Shown here piece after piece: positions 58,165 through 64,000 of a DNA stretch of 64,000 bases (position 1 is the first letter of the stretch; every line of letters starts with the position of its first letter). The stretch is from Peromyscus leucopus (taxonomy: Eukaryota > Chordata > Mammalia > Rodentia > Cricetidae): assembly GCF_004664715.2 (NCBI RefSeq), contig NC_051073.1, positions 66,747,164-66,811,163 of the forward strand, written 5' to 3'. The notes under the pieces were generated by a model. The model saw nothing but the letters and a program-made list of their open reading frames with translations, did not search any database and was not told the DNA's origin. The position numbers and the translations under genes were made by a program.

Positions 58165-58165
<1 letters not shown>
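57499..58165 (+). repeat. B4-type SINE, interrupted
   Basis: The head (57499-57537: gggctagggaaataggtcag, taggtaatgtgttgcca) continues at 57956 (ttgccatgcaggcatgagaa, atatggatccctagcac, cagtgagaccctg-like, aaaataaggtagagagccac). The joint is TTGCCA, present once on each side of the insert. Confidence 0.8.
57538..57955 (-). repeat. LTR-like insert splitting a B4
   Basis: 418 bp flanked by TTGCCA (57532-57537, 57956-57961). On minus it carries CTCTAAATAAAGTTGGC, then gagactttagtctgtctca and a GGCCCCATTGTCCCAGTT-like end, the R/U5 layout of rodent class II ERV LTRs. The termini as cut by the duplication are TC..AG on minus, not TG..CA. Confidence 0.6.

Positions 58166-58213
<48 letters not shown>
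58166..58213. repeat. (CA)n microsatellite
   Basis: About 24 CA units at the B4 3' end. Confidence 0.96.
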
Positions 58214-58215
<2 letters not shown>

Positions 58216-58234
58216 GTCTATTACAGCACCTCTC

Positions 58235-58979
58235 TGTAAGGAGTCCTTTTCTGTTTTGCCAGCCAGTTCCCAAATAATGGCACAGACACTTATTATTAAT
58301 TATGAAAGGTTGGCCTTTGCTTAGGTTTGTTCCTAACTAGTTCTTATAACTTAAATTAACCCATTTCTATTAATCAACATTCTGACCCATACTGCCCACC
58401 CTGCCTCTTCTGTATCTGCTGGCATCTCTCACATGCCTTGATATATCTCCTACTTCCTATCTCTCTGCCTGGAAGTCTCATCTATACCTCCTGCTGCTGT
58501 GGGATGTTCTGTATGGCAAATGTGTTGCTCTGATTGGTCAATAAATAAAACACTGATTGGCCAGTGGCTAGGCAGGAAGTATAGGCTGGACTAGCAGAGA
58601 GGAGAAATAAAAGAACAGGAAGGCAGAAGGAGTCACTGCCAGCCGCCTCCATGACAAGCAGCATGTGAAGATGCCGGTAAGCCACGAGCCACGTGGCAAG
58701 GTATAGATTTATGGAAATGGATTAATTTAAGCTATAAGAACAGTTAGCAAGAAGCCTGCCATGGCCATACAGTTTGTAAGCAATATAAGTCTCTGTGTTT
58801 ACTTGGTCGGGTCTGAGCAGCTGTGGGACTGGTGGGTGATAGAGATTTGTCCTGACTGTTGGCAAGGCAGGAAAACTCTAGTTACATCCTGCCTAGCTAT
58901 TGACCATTTAGCTTTTATTAAACCAATCACAGCAAATACATCTTTACACAGTGTTGTGTATCCCCAACACCACTCCACA
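58235..58979 (-). repeat. Cricetid-type ERV LTR, interrupted
   Basis: Left part TGTAAGGAGTCC..gccagttcccaaataatgg..ctaactagttcttataactt; right part (from 58893) ctagctattgaccatttagc, ttttattaaaccaatcac and ends CCACTCCACA. One minus-strand LTR related to families A/B, split by the plus-strand LTR at 58495-58886. No duplication found around it. Confidence 0.75.
58495..58886 (+). repeat. Solo LTR, family 'C', inside another LTR
   Basis: TGCTGTGGGATGTTC to CTCTAGTTACA, 392 bp, with gattggtcaataaataaaac, cgagccacgtggcaagg, aagtctctgtgtttacttgg. Exact 6-bp duplication TCCTGC (58489-58494, 58887-58892). High preservation suggests it is much younger than its host LTR. Confidence 0.93.
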
Positions 58980-58984
58980 GGAGT

Positions 58985-59151
58985 TAGATAATATCTGTTA
59001 AAGTCAGTCCTATGTTTAGATAAGTCAGAAATACAATGAAAACAAGTCAAATAATCTCAGTCTATCTTCATCAACTGCACAGATTTCTCCTTGGCCTGTC
59101 TCTGTGTGCTCAGCAAGCAGACTTCTTTGGAGGGCATTCACCTGTCATGCA

Positions 59152-59215
<64 letters not shown>

Positions 59216-61015
59216 TCCCTTATCCACCCCAAGTAGATATTTGGTTAGTAACCTGTGACATACAAAATGTCCTCTTCCGAGAGGAATATTCTAACAAGAT
59301 GGAAATGCAGGAAGCTCTGGACATCGAAGGACTCCAGCTGACATTCTGATTCTGACTTATTCTTTCTCCTAGGGAAGGTTAACTTCCCGGGTTTACACAA
59401 CGACAAAAATAACAATAATAAAAGGGAATGAGCACACAGATCTGCTTCACGTCAAGGCCTCAGTGGCCCGGTGCTGCTCCTGTTGACTTTGTTTTGATTA
59501 TGGTGACAGTTTAGGATGTAGCTGGAGCTGGTCTGGAGTCAATCAGCAGAGATGGCTCTGACCCCAGTGTCCGGTACCCACGAGCACCTGAAGGCAATAG
59601 AGGGCACAGGGACCACAGTACTCCTAAGACCAACCATCCGTGGTGTGGATAGGGTGGGACTGTCAACATGAAGGCAGTGGAGAGGGAGGGGGAAGAAGGG
59701 GAAGCAGAAACCTGAGACTGCAGAGCTGGAAACGCAGAAACCAGAAAATCAAATCTACATCAAAGATTGAGTGGGGTCAGGCCCTGGGCAACCGAGAAAG
59801 ACATTAAAAAGAACGTTTTCTTTAGTGGACTCAGAAGCTAGGGAATACAGGAAAAGATGGAAGCCGGCAGTAAGACTAGCCTCTTCCACGAGAACTTTAC
59901 AGGTTCCAAAGCACACTGACACCCATGAGCTCATGGGGAGGGAAACCCATTACCAAGCCCACATAACCATCTTCAGTCTCATTGTTCAGAAACTTGAAAA
60001 TCCTAACCTTTCCACTGTTACATACATGTATAACTTTCAGGTTGTAGAAATCATCTCACCGTGGTCCTGTGTGGTAAGAAATGGGAATGGAATGATCTCC
60101 CCGATTTCTCATCTGCAACAGTTCTGGAGAACTGGGAAGTCATAGGCCCCTCCCCCAAGCCCACCTGCACAGTCAGCAAGCCACTCATCAGACCAGACAC
60201 CCATAATGCCTAATGCTGGCTGGACAGCTGCTGGCCCAAGGCCACCAGGCAGTGCCAGGAAGTTTAATATATTGTACTGAGAAGCCCTCCCACTATGGCC
60301 CCAAATGCTGACTCTTCGCTGGTTGCTAAAGAGGAGAAATAGCCTCTACCCTGCCAAGCAGGGATCGTCTTGGGAAATTGAGCTCTTGGTCATCCAGACA
60401 TTTTAATGGACTCCGTGAATCACTGATCAGCCAAGGAAGAATGTGAAAGAGCCCAAGGTCCTAAGCCTGCTGATTGGCTCTTTCAACAAAGACAAATGGA
60501 GTGCTGGTCATTGTCAATGAAGCGGCCACAAAAGAGACCATTTCAGTTCCCTCTGGCCTCTCCCATCTCAGTCTCCGGAGAACGTGGAGGTAAAAGCTGC
60601 CATAAACCACATTCCCTTTGAGACAGCAGAAGAGAGTGGAGGAAAGCGATGGATTCAACCGTCCTGCGACCTTCAAAAAGTCTCAGCCTTGGCTCATAGA
60701 AGAAAAGAGAGCGGAGATGGCATGAGCCGTCACTTTCTATAAGCTGTAGGAAGGGACTGGGAGATATCACAAATCAGAAAAATGGAAATTACAGTTCACT
60801 ACTTTCCCTGTCCCACTCCAGACTATAAGTGAAAAATTTGAGGCTAAAAGGGACAAAGACATGAGTATGAGGTCAGACTGTTTCTCAAAGTCAGATATCA
60901 AGCTAGAGCATGTGCTATATGGATTCAGACCCAGTCCAAGGTTGTTTTGGTATATTTAGGAGAGGGATGCTGTAAAATATTTTTTCCAAGGACCCTGGGA
61001 CTCAGTGTTGACCTT
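58985..61015. other. Mostly unassigned DNA
   Basis: Contains one CT microsatellite. A 124-codon frame on plus (59771-60145) has no recognised domain. No repeat family seen. Confidence 0.4.
59154..59212. repeat. (CT)n microsatellite
   Basis: About 29 CT units, uninterrupted to 59211. Confidence 0.97.
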
Positions 61016-61115
61016 GCTGTAGTAAGATTTGAAGGATGGCTCTACCATTTGTACCACCTTCGGCCATGGCTTTCTATCTGTGAAATGAGAATGACAACAT
61101 TTCAGAGTTTTGGAC
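61016..61115 (+). repeat. MIR-like fragment
   Basis: aaggatggctctaccatttg, atggctttctatctgtgaaa, tgagaatgacaacat follows the MIR plus strand. Confidence 0.5.
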
Positions 61116-61129
61116 TGAGAACTGACACT

Positions 61130-61600
61130 CTAGAGGAAGGACAAAATGATGAGAACAGCTTCTCTTTAGTCCCGATGTAAATTGTAGGATTGGAGGACTG
61201 TGCATCATGTGCTACAACTGGCTTATACCATCTCATAAAACCTGATGTCTAACGTGTCAGAAATCACGTTATTGGTATGAACCTCTAGAGGAAAGGCCAG
61301 TCTGTGGAGGACTTGTATCCCGGGAGACTCCAAGGCCTCAACAATCCTTCTGGTTCTACCACATAGAATTATTGCTATCCATATATTTTACTGAAAATGT
61401 GTAAAAGAAAATCAAACCCATCCTAGGCAGACATCATAGCATAAAATATTATGGAAGGGAAAACCTTATAGCGCATCTGTCCAAGCTGCTCCTGTAAATG
61501 ACATCTGGGGCCTGGAGAGTTTAGGTAAGTTCCTGTGGCACTATCTCTAGCTAGTGGCAGGCGCAAGGCTGGAAATGTATAAGGCTCGGTTCTATTTGCT
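61130..61600. other. Unassigned DNA
   Basis: No repeat or gene recognised. Confidence 0.35.
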
Positions 61601-61604
61601 TTTC

Positions 61605-61702
61605 TTTTTCTTTTTTTTTCTTTTCCATTACTGGGAACTGAACTTGGGCATTGTGCATGCTAGTTGAGTGCTCTACCACTGAACTATACTCCTCCAGCTG
61701 AT
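61605..61702 (-). repeat. ID-type SINE
   Basis: T-rich tail, then ttactgggaactgaacttgg, gcattgtgcatgctagttga, gtgctctaccactgaactat: reverse of an ID head. Confidence 0.82.
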
Positions 61703-61971
61703 ATCTTAATTCTGCGGTGCCCTTTGATTTCACTGTGGTCTTTCTCACTAAGAGCATTGTTCTCACTTGGGAACTTTTTGGAAATGGAGAATTCAAGAGA
61801 GGGTAAGGCAGAAATCACAAAAGAGAAGCTGGCTAGGCAGCAGGCATTTCCGAACAGGACTTGATAGGGATTATCTGATGACGTCACAGGTCAGGGAATC
61901 ACTGTGGTGCTGGGTTATCAGCCCTGAAGAAACACTGCTCTCGTCACTGTGGGTTTCATTATATCCACTAG

Positions 61972-62381
61972 TGTCTTATTCAGCGCTACTATTGCTGTGA
62001 GGAAACACCATGACCAAAAGCAAGTTGGGGAGGAAAGGGTTTATTTGGCTTACGCTTCAGCATTGCTGTTCATCACTGAAGGAAGTCAGGACAAAAACTC
62101 AATCAGGGCAGCATCCTGGAGGCAGGAATTGATGCAGAGGCCATAGAGGGGTGCTGCTTACGGGCTTGTTCCCCATGACTTGCTTAGTCTGCTTTCTTAT
62201 ACCGCTCAGGACTACCATGCCAGGGATGGCACCACCCACTATGAGCTAGGCCCTCCCACATCAATCACTAACTGAGAAAATGCCTCTGTAAGATAGGGCT
62301 GGATGGCATTTTCTCAGTTGAACTTCCCTCCTTTCAGACGCCTCTAGCTTGAGTCAAGTTAACAGAAAACTAGCCAGCATA
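61972..62381 (-). repeat. MT-type MaLR LTR, near full length
   Basis: TGTCTTATTCAGCGCTACTAT, gaggaaacaccatgaccaaa, ggaaagggtttatttggctt, ccaccatgcc-like, aagttaacagaaaactagcc. Candidate 5-bp duplication ACTAG (61967-61971, 62382-62386), though the right terminus would then be CATA rather than CA. Confidence 0.88.
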
Positions 62382-62389
62382 ACTAGTAA

Positions 62390-62845
62390 AGTTACTACTA
62401 AAAACTTTCAGTCAAAACAGAGGAAAACTAGTGAGGTCACGGTCTACTCTGCTATTGTCCAGGTGGCATCCACAAACATAAAACAATAGAATGCCAGCTT
62501 CTTTGCATATAGAAAAAGGGGAATCATAGTTCTCAGAGCTGGCTTTGATGGAACAAATAAGCAGCCTAGAACAGACATATCCTCCTGCAGGCCCTGAGAA
62601 GCTCTGTTTTCTTCCAGAAATGAGGGCAGCCAACTTTGGTCCTCAACTAAACAGAACTGCTCTTAACCCCTTCCTGCTACTTGGCAAGTGATATGCTGGT
62701 GAACTTTCATGACTTTCTTCATTCCCTGTTTGATTTTTGGAAATTTACCCCTGCAAACAGATGTGGTATGAATAATTTTTACGTTAATAAAGGGTGATTC
62801 CCTTAAATGTATATGGCAACAAAAACAACTTAGCCATAATTCTTA
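62390..62845. other. Unassigned DNA
   Basis: No repeat or gene recognised. Confidence 0.35.
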
Positions 62846-63355
62846 ATTCTAATTATTTTATTAATATGACTTGCCTACACACTGGATTATACATGTTTGT
62901 TTATGACTACATTATTCTCAGTAACCAAAAGGTGAAACATCCCAAATGTCCATCAACTAAGAGAGGGGTCAACAAAATGTGGCATACCCATGGATATTAT
63001 CAGTAACTAAAAGATACAAAGCACTACAGTGTGGATGCAGCTCCAAGATGTTAAAAGTGAGAGAAGCCAGACAGAGTTACATATATAGCATGACTTATAA
63101 ACTGTCAACAACAACAAAAACAGATAGAATGGGAAAAATAAACCAGTGGTTTCCTGAAACTGAAGGTATGGATAGCAGGTGACTAACTGTAAGTGGTCAT
63201 GAGGTTTCCTTTGTAGGGGATTGGTAGTAGCTTAATATTAGATTTGAAAGACGGTCTCACACTCTAAAAACATATTACAGTTCACTGAAATGTAGACTTT
63301 AAAATGTATGGATTTATGGTATGTTAACATTTATGCCTCAATAAGCTATTTTATT
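62846..63355 (+). repeat. Ancient L1 (L1M-type) fragment
   Basis: cccaaatgtccatcaactaa, caaaatgtggcatacccatg, gagagaagccagacagagtt, cctgaaactgaaggtatgg, tttatgcctcaataagc: ORF2 end and 3' UTR order on plus. Decayed. Confidence 0.62.
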
Positions 63356-63359
63356 GAAA

Positions 63360-64000
63360 ATATTTACTTACCAAAACAGCTCATGACATCGCTCAAAGTC
63401 AATATAAAGGAGCCTTGCATGACCTTACCCTGAGCCCTTACCTCCAAAGCTGTGCTTTGATATCTCCCAGCTCTCTCCGTTCACAGTTTCAAAAATTTCC
63501 TTCTCTGTTGACAGATGGTGGCATCATTCTCTGTGACACACAGCACCTTTAGAAACATAATCCATTCCACTGGCTTTGTAGGCTTGCTGGAGTCAGCCAT
63601 CTATCCTAACAACAGAGAAAAAGGAAGCTTTGTATAGCTCGGTCTCGAGAGAAAAAACAAAAGAAATAACATGCGAATGTGTTGTCAACACTTTCCGTTA
63701 GGTCACATCCGAGCATTTTTCTCACTGGAAAAACATCAGTAATAGCAAAGCTTCCTGGTCACTAGAAGCTGATTATGTTAAAGAATATTTCATATGTGTG
63801 AAGTGGGAATATAAAGGTGATGCTGCTACTAAGACTTGGGATAAGTAATACTGGATTGTAATGACCTGCAAACTGTCAATTCAACAAAGATTCCCATTTA
63901 CTATAGTCATATCTGAAAGGTTATATGATAAACATACCTTTATAATGACCTTTTAAAAGATTGATTTTTATTACTTTTAATTATGGATATGTGTGTTGGT
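63360..64000. other. Unassigned DNA
   Basis: No repeat or gene recognised to the window end. Confidence 0.4.

Overview
This window is mammalian nuclear DNA from a rodent, most likely a cricetid (hamster, vole or deer-mouse group). B1, B2, B3/B4 and ID SINEs, MT/ORR1-type MaLR LTRs, Lx-type L1 and URR1 DNA transposons identify a myomorph rodent. A non-mouse LTR family with a GAGCTGAA motif beside AATAAA, and an L1 3' end unlike mouse L1, argue for a cricetid. The species cannot be fixed from sequence alone.

I found no protein-coding gene, rRNA, tRNA or CRISPR array that I can support. Almost all open frames are short (60-156 codons), lack family signatures, and many fall in microsatellites, LTRs or L1 3' UTRs. 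The window reads as intergenic or intronic DNA built from layered retroelement insertions, and no genes can be seen working together.

Layout. 1-14 kb: a cluster of solo LTRs, comprising an IAP-like LTR at 4.5 kb, four copies of one cricetid-type LTR, and a related LTR. Two sit inside one older MaLR LTR and one inside an MT LTR; five of the six have an exact or near-exact target-site duplication. 14-24 kb: repeat-poor, with B4, MIR, L2-like and B3 fragments and a long CT tract. 24-30 kb: B1 with a GAA-expanded tail, MT LTR, B2, URR1 and an ancient MaLR LTR. 31-43 kb: two same-orientation copies of a GC-rich element with ~215-bp internal repeats and an AATAAA tail, separated by a 5'-inverted (twin-primed) L1, a 22-bp minisatellite, a B3 split by an ORR1-like LTR, and a second L1 3' end in inverted orientation to the first. 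43-54 kb: Lx L1 (one nested in another), B2, URR1, ORR1/MT LTRs, a young B1, a third element sharing the GC-rich elements' tail, and a ~200-bp direct repeat pair around it. 54-64 kb: MLT-like LTR, a B4 split by an LTR-like insert, an LTR inside an LTR, ID, MT LTR and ancient L1.

Family names come from recognising sequence by eye against remembered consensus features; subfamily names are tentative. Boundaries are approximate except where a target-site duplication fixes them.
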